Positions 19,301 to 27,185 of a DNA stretch of 64,000 nt are shown here, in pieces. Numbering within the stretch: the stretch's first letter is position 1; every line of letters starts with the position of its first letter. The position numbers and the translations under genes are program-made. Source of the stretch: Amycolatopsis lexingtonensis. GTDB lineage: Bacteria > Actinomycetota > Actinomycetes > Mycobacteriales > Pseudonocardiaceae. The stretch spans positions 5,811,501 to 5,875,500 of the forward strand of contig NZ_JADBEG010000001.1 in the NCBI RefSeq assembly GCF_014873755.1, given 5' to 3'. The notes under the pieces are model-generated. The model worked only from the letters and a program-made list of their open reading frames with translations, was not told the DNA's origin and made no database searches.

Positions 19301-21192
19301 TGCTCGTCGAGCCGTTCGGCGACCGGGCCGGCCTCGGCGACCGTCTTGATCGCGCCCGCGGCGGCAACGAGCCCGTCCACCTCGGCGTGGTAGCCGGTGA
19401 ACGCCTCCTCGCCCTGCAGGAACCGCACGGCCCGTTGCGCGGCCTCGGAGAACTCCGTGTCCAGCTCGGCGATCAGCGTGTCCACCCGCGAGGTGTCGGC
19501 GTACCGCAGCTCCCGCACGGTGACCAGGCGCCCGCGCGCCCGGTGCATCTCGGCGAGGCGGCGCACCCACGCGTCCGCCGCGTTCAGCGCCTCGCCCCGC
19601 ACCCGCCGCACGAGCGACGCCGTGTCGGCCGCCGCCGTGTCGACGGCCTCGGCCGCCTGCGCGGTGAGCGTGGTGACCGTCTCGAACTCGTCCAGCACCT
19701 GCTCGGCGGTGACGCGGACGTCGGACAGCGGCGAGCGCAGGTCGCCCAGCTCGCTCTCGCCGAGCCAGTGGTAGTGGTCGAAGACCCGCGCGCAGGCGGC
19801 GATCAGCGCCTCGAAAACCGCCGCCGACGGCGCCATGTCCCCGATCATCCTGGTGATCGACAGGCAGTCCGAGATCCCGCGCACGAGGTCGGCGTTCCCG
19901 ATCCGCTCGAGCGGTCCCGTGCCGGCCGGCTGCGACGCGGCGTAGGTGTCCGACTGGAACGGCGTCCGCCACACCTGCATCGGGTGCACCCGGCTCGGTT
20001 CGTCGGACAGCGCGCGGAACAGGATCATCGTGCCGTCGTCGAACAGCGAGTACCCGTGGCACGGGATCGGGCTGGCGACCTCCTTGCGGATCACGTTGTA
20101 CGGCAACAGGAGCGTGCGCCCCTCGGCCCGCGCGTGGAAGACGTACAGCACGTCCTCGCCGTTGGGCGAGCGGATCACGCGCTCGAACTCGAGACCGTCC
20201 ACAGTGGTGTCGAACGTCTTGCTGACGCCGGTGTCGAGGTAGTAGCCGCCGGGGAAGATGATGCCGTGGTCCTCGGGGAGCCGCTGGCACGCCTGCCCGA
20301 TTCCGTCGAGCCGCACGACGTGCTGGGTGCGCGTGTTGAACACCAGGTAGCGGTACGTGGTTTCCTTGTACGGCAGCATGCGCAGCAGGATCAGCGGGCC
20401 GATCCGGGCGTAGGAGACCTCGGCGTCGGCGAGGCTCTGCAGCGGCTCGTCCACCGGCTCGGCGTACACCCCGGCGCCGGTCTCGGTGTTGTTCTCGACC
20501 TTGACCGTCAGGTTGCCGCCGACGGTTTCGACGAACACCTCGTCCTCGATCGAGATGTGCGGGTGCCGGCCGAGGACGTGGTCTTCGCGGGTCGTCTCGA
20601 TCCACTCGAAGTCGTGCGACGGCGGGAAGACGTGGTCGCGCTCGCCGCGACTGTCCAGATAGGACACGGTGCCGTCGGCCGCGATCCCCCACCGCAGCAC
20701 CCGGATGTCCTCGGTGCGCGGGCCGATCTGGAACACCGCGAGCAGCTTCCCGTCCAGCCGGCGCAGCTGCAGCAGCTTCGCCTGCCGGTAGTACCGGTAC
20801 AGCTCGCCGAAGTCCCGCCCGAACTGCTCGTCACGCAGCAGTTCGGGCAGCTCGTCGTTGCTGACGTCGTCGAAGCGGAACGCGTCTTCGCCGCGGCTGA
20901 AGCGCTGCAGCGAGAAGACGTCGTCGATAGCCGTCTCGGGCTTCAGCCCGATGAAGACGTTGTAGCCGAACAACATCCGGCCGTCGACCGCGACGATGTC
21001 CCGGGGCACGCAGTTGTTGGCGGTGCGGATGCGTTCGGTGCCGACCAGCGCGAGCTGTGCGCTGCCGAACACCTCGAGCCGCCGCGCGTTGAGCTCGTCC
21101 GCGCGCTTCGCCAGCTCCGCCGCCTGGGCGGCCAGCCGGACGCGGAGCACGTCATAGGTGCCCGCGTCCAGCTCCGTTCCGGCCGCCGTCAC
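16327..21192 (-). CDS. Giant (1621-aa) AAA ATPase coupled to flotillin ('DNA repair ATPase' family)
   Basis: A GTG start overlapping the flotillin stop (GTGA). Residues 1-60 are helical. About 60-440 is a beta-rich, repeat-like region (LLQLRRLDGKLLAVFQIG, VRVLRWG, YRYLVFNTRTQHVVRLD). About 470-900 is a long helical/coiled-coil arm. About 1210-1490 is an AAA+ module with Walker A PPGYGKTT (Lys1263), Walker B LLYLDDIQ (Asp1325-Asp1326) and the later GKRFAVCMAGNPYTEQGKLFRIPDMLANRADVWNLGD segment (sensor/dynein-like). The C-terminus is helical. There are no membrane segments; it is presumably tethered by the flotillin. Such proteins are named DNA repair ATPases in databases, but I see no DNA-repair motif. 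A remodelling ATPase at flotillin microdomains is an alternative inference. Confidence 0.88.
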   Translation of the reverse strand: MTAAGTELDAGTYDVLRVRLAAQAAELAKRADELNARRLEVFGSAQLALVGTERIRTANNCVPRDIVAVDGRMLFGYNVFIGLKPETAIDDVFSLQRFSRGEDAFRFDDVSNDELPELLRDEQFGRDFGELYRYYRQAKLLQLRRLDGKLLAVFQIGPRTEDIRVLRWGIAADGTVSYLDSRGERDHVFPPSHDFEWIETTREDHVLGRHPHISIEDEVFVETVGGNLTVKVENNTETGAGVYAEPVDEPLQSLADAEVSYARIGPLILLRMLPYKETTYRYLVFNTRTQHVVRLDGIGQACQRLPEDHGIIFPGGYYLDTGVSKTFDTTVDGLEFERVIRSPNGEDVLYVFHARAEGRTLLLPYNVIRKEVASPIPCHGYSLFDDGTMILFRALSDEPSRVHPMQVWRTPFQSDTYAASQPAGTGPLERIGNADLVRGISDCLSITRMIGDMAPSAAVFEALIAACARVFDHYHWLGESELGDLRSPLSDVRVTAEQVLDEFETVTTLTAQAAEAVDTAAADTASLVRRVRGEALNAADAWVRRLAEMHRARGRLVTVRELRYADTSRVDTLIAELDTEFSEAAQRAVRFLQGEEAFTGYHAEVDGLVAAAGAIKTVAEAGPVAERLDEQSAGLEVLTDVVGGLDIADAVVRTKILERVGEVIGAVNRARATLDARRKELLETEGRAEFAAEFALLAQAITGGLAVADTPERCDEQLGRLLLQLENLESRFGEFDDFLTSLGEKRTDVYEAFSSRKQALLDERARRADRLVESAGRILGSVTRRVASLGSAEEINTYFAADPMVSKLRSVVEDLRALGDQVRAEELEGRVKAARQEAGRALRDRLDLYGEGGATIRLGRNTFAVNTQDIDLTLVPHDGSMKFAITGTDYRAPVRDPAFEATRPYWDQLLVSESPEVYRAEYLATSILADRPAAELVEADLLDVVRSVAGERYDEGYARGVHDHDAAAILGALLRLRSAAGLLRYPPAARAAAQLFWAFGADERAKAAWTTRAASLVRVREAFGPAPALDELARELTDATTAFLDGLALDTEFAGEYLVEELAVAPAGFVTSGGARAVLDKFRLDRRSFAEDLGSLDDLADRYQLADAWLRSFADSAGLPADELPEAVVIELCDLPRYDSSATLTATVDGLLGAHPRLTGRSLTVRLDETLARTHRFRRDRVPGFRAYQRLRNDLVAAERDRLRLAEYRPKVMSAFVRNRLLDEVYLPLIGDNLAKQLGAAGEAKRTDQSGLLLLISPPGYGKTTLMEYVASRLGLVFVKVNGPALGHDVTSVDPADAPNATARQEVEKISFALEQGNNVLLYLDDIQHTSPELLQKFISLCDAQRRMEGVWEGRTRTYDLRGKRFAVCMAGNPYTEQGKLFRIPDMLANRADVWNLGDVLSGKEELFALSYIENALTSNAVLAPLVSRERSDVDVLVRMARGDGSVRADQLSHAYSATELEQILAVLRKLVRVQRTVLANNQAYIASAAQADASRTEPPFRLQGSYRNMNKLAERIVPAMNDAELEALIDDHYAGEAQTLTSGAEANLLKLAELRGRLTASQAQRWADVKAAYLREQALGGDGEDPLSRAVGAVGLLADRVGAVETAIGRAAQRLAREEA

Positions 21193-23198
21193 TGCTTCGC
21201 GGCGACGACGGTGGCGACCGACGTCTCGGCGAGGCCGAGCCGCTGCGCCGTGGTCATCAGCTCACGAAGCTTGTCGCTGTCCGGCCCGCCGGCCTGCAGC
21301 TGCTTCGCCAGGAAGGCCGACAGCGTCACGTTTTTCACGTCTTCGGTGCTCACTGCGCCGATCAGCTTGGCGAGGTCGTCGGTGAAGCTGGCCGACCCGT
21401 CGAGGTAGGGCCGGGCGAGCCCCCCGACGACGTCGGAGTGCTGCACGAAGCCGTCCACGCTCTTGCCGAGGCCGATCGAGCCGACGATCCGGTCGAAGAA
21501 CGTGGTCTCGCCGCCGACGATGTCGATGTCGGCCTTCTCCAGGCCGGCGCTGAGCACGACCGCCTGCGCTTCGGCGACGTCACGCTGCACGTCGAGCGCG
21601 GCCAGCCGGATCTCCTTCTCCGCGTCCAGCCGCAGCCGGTACTCCTCGTGCTCGCGGCTCGCGTTGTCGAGCGCGGCCAACGCGGCGGCCTTGTCGGTGA
21701 GGCCCTCGGCCTCGCCCTTCAGCTTGTCGCGCAACGCTTCGGCGACCACGGTCGCCTTCTCGCGCTCGACGATCGCCTCGGCGCGGCCGACCTTCTCCAG
21801 CGCGACGGCGTCGCGCTCCCGGACCTGCGCGGCGGCGAGGCCGGCGGCGGCCTCCTCGGCCTGGATGCCTTCGGCGAGCCGGATCTTGGCCCGCGTCTCC
21901 AGCTCGGCGGCCTGCTGGCGCGCCTCGGCGAGGGTCAGCTCCTCGCGGGCCTTGAACTTGGCGGCCTGCTCCGCGGCCTCGGCGGCCTTGATGCCCTTGA
22001 CCAGGTTCTCCTGGGCTTCGGCCTCGGCGCGGATGACGACCGCCTCGCGGGTGCGCTGGGCCTCCTCGACCACGCGCAGCTTCTTGATGTTCTCTTCCTG
22101 CTCGGCGACGGTCTTCTCGACGGCGATCCGCTCGCGGATCACCTCGGCGATCGACCGCTTCTCGGTTTCGAGTTCCTTGTCCTTGGAAATCCGGGACAGC
22201 TCGGTCTCGCGCTCGCGGCCGATCACCTCGAGCAGGCGGTCCTTTTCGATCCGCTCGGACTCAATGGCGATCACGCGTTCACGGTTCTTGCCGGCGACCT
22301 CGATTTCGCGCTGCTGGTTCTGCTGCTGAATACCGAGTTGCTCGTCGGTGCGCAGCTGCGCGGCCTGCGACTTGAGCCGTTCCTCGGCCTGCACCTTGGC
22401 GATCTCGGCTTCTTCGCGCGCCCGCATGGTCTCGATTTCGCGGCGCTGCTTGATTTCCGCGTCGGCCTGGCGCCGCTCGAGTTCGAGGATCGCCTCACGC
22501 GCGTCGACGTTCTGGCGCGTGATCTCCTTTTCTTCGTGGCGGCGGAACTCGTTGGTGCGCACGTGCTCGATCGCCGTCAGCTCGGTGATCTTGCGGATGC
22601 CCTGCGCGTCGAGGATGTTGGCCGAATCGAGCGACGCCATCGGGGTCTGCTCGAGGTAGTCGATGGCCGCGTCTTCCAGGCTGTAGCCGTTGAGGTCGGT
22701 GCCGATGACGCGGATGATCTGGTCGCGGAACTCGTTGCGCTTGGTGTAGAGGTCGACGAAGTCCAGTTGCTTGCCGACGGTTTTCAGCGCCTCGGAGAAT
22801 TTGGCGTTGAACAGTTCCTGCAGGGTTCCCTGGTCGCTCGCGCGTTCGGTGCCGATCGCCTGCGCGACCTTCACGACGTCCTCGACGGTTTTGTTGACAC
22901 GCACGAAGAACGAGATCCGGATGTCGGCGCGGATGTTGTCGCGGCAGATCAGGCCTTCCTGGCCGGTGCGCTCGATGTCGATCGTCTTCACCGAGATGTC
23001 CATGACCTCGGACTTGTGCAGCACGGGCAGCACGACCGCGCCGGTGAAGGTGACGTCGACCTTGCGCACCTTGGAGATGATCAATGCCTTGCCCTGCGGC
23101 ACCTTGCGGAACAGCCGGCTCACGACGAACAGCAGCACCAGGAGGATCAGGACCACGACGGCGATCAACACGCCGGCCCCCAGGCCGATGGCATCCAT
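21189..23198 (-). CDS. Flotillin/SPFH-domain protein, YqiK-like
   Basis: A 669-aa protein. One N-terminal membrane helix (about residues 6-30) is followed by RLFRKVPQGKALI and a band-7/SPFH domain to about residue 215. A very long charged coiled coil (about 220-530, rich in E/R/A/Q, with repeated 'AEAAEQAAKFKAREEL' type heptads) precedes a flotillin C-terminal region. This is the E. coli YqiK layout. Flotillins scaffold membrane microdomains. It lies 6 nt after the NfeD-like gene and overlaps the giant ATPase by 4 nt, so the three proteins are probably made together. Confidence 0.93.
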   Translation of the reverse strand: MDAIGLGAGVLIAVVVLILLVLLFVVSRLFRKVPQGKALIISKVRKVDVTFTGAVVLPVLHKSEVMDISVKTIDIERTGQEGLICRDNIRADIRISFFVRVNKTVEDVVKVAQAIGTERASDQGTLQELFNAKFSEALKTVGKQLDFVDLYTKRNEFRDQIIRVIGTDLNGYSLEDAAIDYLEQTPMASLDSANILDAQGIRKITELTAIEHVRTNEFRRHEEKEITRQNVDAREAILELERRQADAEIKQRREIETMRAREEAEIAKVQAEERLKSQAAQLRTDEQLGIQQQNQQREIEVAGKNRERVIAIESERIEKDRLLEVIGRERETELSRISKDKELETEKRSIAEVIRERIAVEKTVAEQEENIKKLRVVEEAQRTREAVVIRAEAEAQENLVKGIKAAEAAEQAAKFKAREELTLAEARQQAAELETRAKIRLAEGIQAEEAAAGLAAAQVRERDAVALEKVGRAEAIVEREKATVVAEALRDKLKGEAEGLTDKAAALAALDNASREHEEYRLRLDAEKEIRLAALDVQRDVAEAQAVVLSAGLEKADIDIVGGETTFFDRIVGSIGLGKSVDGFVQHSDVVGGLARPYLDGSASFTDDLAKLIGAVSTEDVKNVTLSAFLAKQLQAGGPDSDKLRELMTTAQRLGLAETSVATVVAAKQ

Positions 23199-23204
23199 TC
23201 CAGT

Positions 23205-23774
23205 TCAGTCCTTTTCTGCTTCGAGTTCCACGGGGCTGACCCAGAAGAACTCACCCGCGGTGTCGTAGTCGTAGATGACAACGCGGCTGCCCACGCCGAG
23301 GTTGCCTTCGCCCGCCAGCCGGATTTGGATGATTGCGGACGAGCCGTCGGCCGCGGCGGCTTCGGCCTGCCCGAAGTCCTCGGTGACACTCGACGTCCGC
23401 ACGACGGCGACCCGGCCGACGAAGTCCTGCCGCGTCGGTTCGGCCCCGGCGAACACGCGGCGCAACGGCACGATGACCAGCCGGGTGCCGAGCGCCCCGA
23501 GCACGAGCGCTCCAATCAGGACGCCGAAGCCGAGCAAGACTCGCAGGGGCGCGCCTTCGATGAGGACCGTGCCGACGAGGCTGAGGAACCAGCTGAAGGC
23601 GACGAGCAGCGACAGCGAGATGGACAGCGGGACGCCGCCGAAGAACCCGATGTCACCGTCTTCAACGTCGAGGACGCCGAGCAGGGCCAGCACCCAGTAG
23701 CCGATCACGACGACCAGCAGGAAGCTGAAGAGCACGGCAGGGAATGCCAAAGCCGCGGAGACGAACGCGCTCAT
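23205..23774 (-). CDS. YqiJ/NfeD-like membrane protein with C-terminal OB fold
   Basis: A 189-aa protein with a GGAAGGA ribosome site. Three to four hydrophobic helices (AFPAVLFSFLLVVVIGYWVLALLGVL, SISLSLLVAFSWFLSLVGTVL, VLLGFGVLIGALVLGAL) are followed by an OB-like beta-domain (DFVGRVAVVRTSSV...IIQIRLAGEGNLGVGSRVVIYDYD). It matches E. coli YqiJ, which pairs with flotillin YqiK; NfeD-type OB domains are thought to partner SPFH proteins. It is the first gene of the trio. The upstream open frame to 24380 is antisense noise. Confidence 0.88.
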   Translation of the reverse strand: MSAFVSAALAFPAVLFSFLLVVVIGYWVLALLGVLDVEDGDIGFFGGVPLSISLSLLVAFSWFLSLVGTVLIEGAPLRVLLGFGVLIGALVLGALGTRLVIVPLRRVFAGAEPTRQDFVGRVAVVRTSSVTEDFGQAEAAAADGSSAIIQIRLAGEGNLGVGSRVVIYDYDTAGEFFWVSPVELEAEKD

Positions 23775-23936
23775 CGGTTCCTTCCCCCCAAGGATGAGCC
23801 TGGCAGCGCGAGGCCCTGACCGGCGACTATATCCAGCGCGCGAGAGGGCGGGTGAACATTTCGGACACGAAGCGGTCACGCCTCCGTTCCCTGGTGGCGA
23901 TCCCGAGACCTGGTGCTGCGGGGTGATAATGAGGCC

Positions 23937-24416
23937 GTGGGTTATCAACTGCAGGGGGTCATCGCCACCCGGCCTGTGCTCCGGAGCCTGGCGGGAACGG
24001 TGGAAGAAGCGTGCATCGTTCCGCTCGCCGGGCACCTCTGCTTGCTCCCGATGACCGACGCGTTGTTCGACGCGGTCACCGTCGCCGGAGCGGCCGGGCT
24101 CGATGGGTTCTGGAAGGCGCCGGCCGGGTTCGGCGACGCCTTGGCCGCTTGTTCGGTAGGCGGTCCGGTCACCTACGTCGAGGCTGATTACTTCGGTGGG
24201 AGGGGAACCCAGTCCGCGCAGGTGTGGGACGGCGGTCGGGTGGTGCTCGGTCTCCTGCACTTGGCCGAAGGAGAGCCGACACCGGCCGGGGGCAGCCCCA
24301 TTTCCCGGGCGTTGCGGCGGCTTGGTGTGGCCAAGGGTGAGCACTTCGACGAGTTCGACGCGGTTGGGCTTGGCCGCCACCGCGAGACAGGCGGCTGGCT
24401 TCCGTCCACGGGTTGA
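23937..24416 (+). CDS. Conserved actinobacterial protein of unknown function
   Basis: A 159-aa soluble protein starting at GTG (VGYQLQGVIATRPVLRSLAG). Recognisable blocks are 'VEEACIVPLAGHLCLLPMTDALFDAV' and 'VTYVEADYFGGRGTQSAQVWDGGRVVLG'. Short actinobacterial proteins with the same beginning and the YFGG...W block are familiar to me, but none has an assigned role. No known domain, signal or membrane segment is seen. It diverges from the flotillin trio. Confidence 0.7.
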   Translation: MGYQLQGVIATRPVLRSLAGTVEEACIVPLAGHLCLLPMTDALFDAVTVAGAAGLDGFWKAPAGFGDALAACSVGGPVTYVEADYFGGRGTQSAQVWDGGRVVLGLLHLAEGEPTPAGGSPISRALRRLGVAKGEHFDEFDAVGLGRHRETGGWLPSTG

Positions 24417-24486
24417 TCAGCGCAGGGCAAACGATGTCCGCTCACGCCGACGAGCGGTCGGTGCACTCCGAGGCGGGAGACGGCCT

Positions 24487-24837
24487 TCAGGGAGACCAGC
24501 GCCATCGGTCCAGGTCGGGCCAGAGGGTGGGCAGGGCAGCGGCGAGCCGGCCACCGAAGGCGACGGTTCCTTCGTGGGAGGCGTAAGCGACCCACGTGAG
24601 CGGGTCGTCGCTCCACACGCCTTCAGCACCGGTGTACCGAGGCGCGACCAGGTCCACGTCGATGAGGTCGCTGTGTGCCACGGCGGACAACCCGATCCAG
24701 GTGGTGTGTCCGGCATGCCAGGACCGCGCTGAGGTGGTGCCGTGGTTTGGTGGGCAACCGCTGTGGCTGCGAGCGGATTGCTGCGGGAACCGGACTCTGT
24801 GGGCGTTCAACGAACGCCACCGGTAGACGTTGGCCAA
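24487..24837 (-). CDS. Possible small orphan gene or gene fragment
   Basis: A 116-aa frame. The C-terminal 65 residues (WIGLSAVAHSDLIDVDL...DPLTWVAYASHEGTVAFGG...LWPDLDRWRW) look like real protein; the N-terminal 50 are rich in R/S/H and look like antisense noise. On the opposite strand at about 24686-24826 a zinc-ribbon-like fragment (CPAC ... CCGNRTLWAFNERH) also looks coding and shares the same third codon positions, so strand bias cannot decide. Both may be remnants of two decayed genes meeting near 24.68 kb. Function is unknown. Confidence 0.35.
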   Translation of the reverse strand: MANVYRWRSLNAHRVRFPQQSARSHSGCPPNHGTTSARSWHAGHTTWIGLSAVAHSDLIDVDLVAPRYTGAEGVWSDDPLTWVAYASHEGTVAFGGRLAAALPTLWPDLDRWRWSP

Positions 24838-24849
24838 AGTGACACCTCG

Positions 24850-25095
24850 TCAACATTCTCCGCCGTCGATCGAGCGCAAAGCCTCGAACGGTGTACGGCC
24901 CGTTGCTTCGGCAAGGGCCGTGACAGCCGCTGCCGCCAACGCCGTCAGGTTCAACGCTGCCGTCATCGCGTCCTCCCGGACGGCGGCCTCGGTGATGTTG
25001 TGGACATCCGCGTCTTCGTCGGCAAGGTAGGCAGCCACACCTTCGACCGCGGCACTGCGCTTGGCTGCCCGCTTCCTTCGTCCGTTGCTCGGCAC
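24850..25095 (-). CDS. Small hypothetical protein (81 aa)
   Basis: GTG start with GAGGA about 12 nt upstream. A basic N-terminus (PSNGRRKRAAKRS) is followed by acidic and Ala/Leu-rich helices (VEGVAAYLADEDADVHNITEAAVREDAMTAALNLTALAAAAV) and ends SIDGGEC. The open frame extends upstream to 25482, but that part is composed of noise antisense to the decayed gene at 25.14-25.56 kb. No function can be assigned. Confidence 0.5.
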   Translation of the reverse strand: MPSNGRRKRAAKRSAAVEGVAAYLADEDADVHNITEAAVREDAMTAALNLTALAAAAVTALAEATGRTPFEALRSIDGGEC

Positions 25096-25136
25096 CCGGC
25101 CAGTATCCTCGCCGGCGTCCTCTCCTACCGTTGACC

Positions 25137-25561
25137 GGTCGTCCCGCGGACGCGCGATGTTGTCGCGGTCAGCCTGTTGCTGGAAGGCAACGACGATCCC
25201 GAGATCGCCGAGCTGGCCGGCCTGAGCTCTCGAGTGAACGGGTGGGACACCGAACCGTGGTGACCGCCGTTTACGACCGGTATGAAGTCCTGGTCCCCGG
25301 CCGGCGGCGGTCACCGCGCCGATGACTCGCCTCCTGGCCCGGATCGCACCCCCGGATTTCGAGTCGGACCTGGCCAACCGGTGCTTCGCCGCGGAGGAGT
25401 ACTTGGATTGCGGGTGCGTCGAAGTCGATCTCGCCCTCGAGGCGGAACTGCAGTCACTGCCGTCGCTGGGGCTGTCCGCCACCGTCGGGCAGGCACTCGC
25501 GCGACCAATGCGCTCGGCCCTTCCCGCGACCCAGCCCCCTCACGGGCATCACGATCGCTGA
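25137..25561 (+). pseudogene. Frameshifted remnant of a hypothetical protein gene
   Basis: Three consecutive frames read as one protein: DVVAVSLLLEGNDDPEIAEL...WDTEPW stops at 25261; VTAVYDRYEVLVPG starts in the -1 frame at 25260 and stops at 25323; MTRLLARIAPPDFESDLANRCF...EAELQSLPS continues from 25322 in a further -1 frame. Each piece is natural-looking, and together they join without gaps, so at least two frameshifts have broken the gene (or the sequence has errors here). There is no start codon in the first frame, so the 5' end is also lost. The original function is unknown. Confidence 0.55.
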
Positions 25562-25621
25562 TCCGCCCCCTGACGAGGGGACGCAGCCGACGTCCGGTGC
25601 GGACGTGGCGAGGACAGGACG

Positions 25622-26395
25622 GTGAGCGAGACTGCTTCGATGGTTTCCGAATACGCCCGAAGCGACCAGTTCCGCGATGCTCGCATCCACCTGTGCGACC
25701 TCGCCGGCCTCGAGGTCCGCGATTGCGAAGTGACCGGCCTGAAGATCGTCGACTGCTACGGCAGCGACGTCTATATCGGTGGCTACTTCGAGCGCCTCGT
25801 CGTCAACGACGTCGACGTAACCGCCTACGTCGAAGCCGAACTCGACCGCCGGCACCCCGCACGGGCACTGGCACGGAACGCGGCATCCCCCGACGACTAC
25901 CGGGCTGCTTGGGACGCCATCGAGAGCCTGTGGAGCGCGACGCTCGACCGGGCGAGGCTGCTACCCGACGCGAAACTCCACGAGAGGGTCGACGGTGAGT
26001 GGTCCTTCGTCGAGACACAACGGCATCTGCTGCTCGCCTGCGATGCCTGGCTCGGCAACGCCGTGCTCGAGGAGGAGACGCCCTATCACCCGTGGGGCCT
26101 CCCCCACGGCGGGATGCCGCCCGAGGAGGCAGCGAAGCTCGGGCTGACCCTCGACGCCACCCCGACACTCGACGAGGTACTCGCGCCGCGGCTCGCCCGC
26201 ATGGCCGCGATGCGACGGGTCGTCGACGGGCTCACCGCGGCCGAGCTCGACCGGGTGTGCGGTCGCAAGCCGGCCGACCCGTATCCCGACGAGGAGTACG
26301 TCGTACGCCGCTGCCTCAAGGTCGTGCTGAAGGAAGAAGCCGAGCACCACCGTTACGCGGTGCGCGACCTCGCAGTGCTCGAGGCAGGTGCGTAG
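25622..26395 (+). CDS. DinB-like protein with N-terminal pentapeptide-like beta segment
   Basis: A 257-aa protein with GTG start. Residues about 15-70 read as short repeated strands (DARIHLCDLAGLEVRDCEVTGLKIVDCYGSDVYIGGYF), like a brief pentapeptide/beta-helix coil. From about 85 it is a DinB/maleylpyruvate-isomerase-type four-helix bundle with candidate metal ligands in SFVETQRHLLLACDAWL (His) and EEAEHHRYAVRDL (His-His). Such enzymes often use mycothiol or bacillithiol or act as thiol-dependent transferases; the substrate is unknown. It is intact although the gene just upstream is decayed. Confidence 0.82.
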   Translation: MSETASMVSEYARSDQFRDARIHLCDLAGLEVRDCEVTGLKIVDCYGSDVYIGGYFERLVVNDVDVTAYVEAELDRRHPARALARNAASPDDYRAAWDAIESLWSATLDRARLLPDAKLHERVDGEWSFVETQRHLLLACDAWLGNAVLEEETPYHPWGLPHGGMPPEEAAKLGLTLDATPTLDEVLAPRLARMAAMRRVVDGLTAAELDRVCGRKPADPYPDEEYVVRRCLKVVLKEEAEHHRYAVRDLAVLEAGA

Positions 26396-26580
26396 CCGCC
26401 GAGCGATTCCCCGGCCGATCGCAGGCCGTGGGGCGGGCGATCCGACCATCGCGTTCCGAGCGGACGAAGGCGATCCGCCTCGCCCGGCGGGTCGAGGGAT
26501 GCGAAATACGCCTCGTCCGCGATCACCGCCTCCGACCGGCAGCAGGGCCGGCCTGGACTGTTCCAGGGCGCGTGCCGTGC

Positions 26581-26781
26581 TCAGCCGTCGCTCCGACCGC
26601 CGAGGAGCCACCGGCACCCGAACCCGACGATGGCGGCCAGCGCACCGGCCACGAGAGGCCACCACGTCCGGAGTGCCTCCTGGTGGATGAAGGTGACACC
26701 GGCGAACGAGATGACGAGAAACAGAAGAAAAGTGCCGACGGAGTACTTTCCGTTCCGCCTCGCCGATTCGCCTTCGCTCAT
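26581..26781 (-). CDS. Small two-helix membrane protein (66 aa)
   Basis: A charged N-terminus (MSEGESARRNGK) is followed by two hydrophobic helices (SVGTFLLFLVISFAGVTFI and WWPLVAGALAAIVGFGCRWLL). ATG at 26779-26781. Function unknown; it resembles other tiny actinomycete membrane proteins. The gap 26396-26580 upstream of its stop holds no gene. Confidence 0.6.
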   Translation of the reverse strand: MSEGESARRNGKYSVGTFLLFLVISFAGVTFIHQEALRTWWPLVAGALAAIVGFGCRWLLGGRSDG

Positions 26782-26909
26782 CGCCTGCCTCGCTGTCGAT
26801 CGGTCCCAACCCGGGCCCCGACGCCGCTTGCCTGCAGGCGGCAAGGGCCTGCGGTGCAAGCTTGTCACACTTGAGGCGCCTACCCCGCTACGCTCCCGAA
26901 CGACCGCAC

Positions 26910-27185
26910 ATGCCGCACGAACGCCATCTCGGGCCGGTGCCCCACGGGCAGAGCCCGCAGGGGCCCGACGGACGCAACCGGGGATTCGCCCTCGGCTTCC
27001 ACGCGCACCCGCGGCAGCGGATGGTCTCCGCGGTGACCACCGGGGTGCGGTTCCAGCGGATCGACGCCTCGTTGCCACAAGAGTTCGTCGTGTCCGCCGT
27101 GCCCGAGCACGAGGACGAAACCGGATATCTCGCGCACGTCATCGCCGGCGAGGAGTCCGACCTCTACCGGGCATCGGCCGTTTGA
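26910..27185 (+). pseudogene. Truncated SUFU-like (suppressor of fused) domain protein
   Basis: The frame (open from an ATG at 26862; better start 26910, MPHERHLGPVPHG) encodes the pattern HLGPV..G.SP...GFALGFH...VTTGVRF.RI.ASLPQEFV..AVP that matches the N-terminal half of bacterial suppressor-of-fused domain proteins as I recall them. A full member would be about twice as long; this stops after 91 codons. It is therefore probably a 3'-truncated remnant, though a small functional protein cannot be excluded. Confidence 0.4.

Noticed and set aside
16594..21408. A 1604-aa plus-strand open frame opposite the giant ATPase
   Set aside because: Composition (R, V, G, H repeats without any motif) is typical of antisense to a GC-rich gene; the minus strand has clear AAA motifs.
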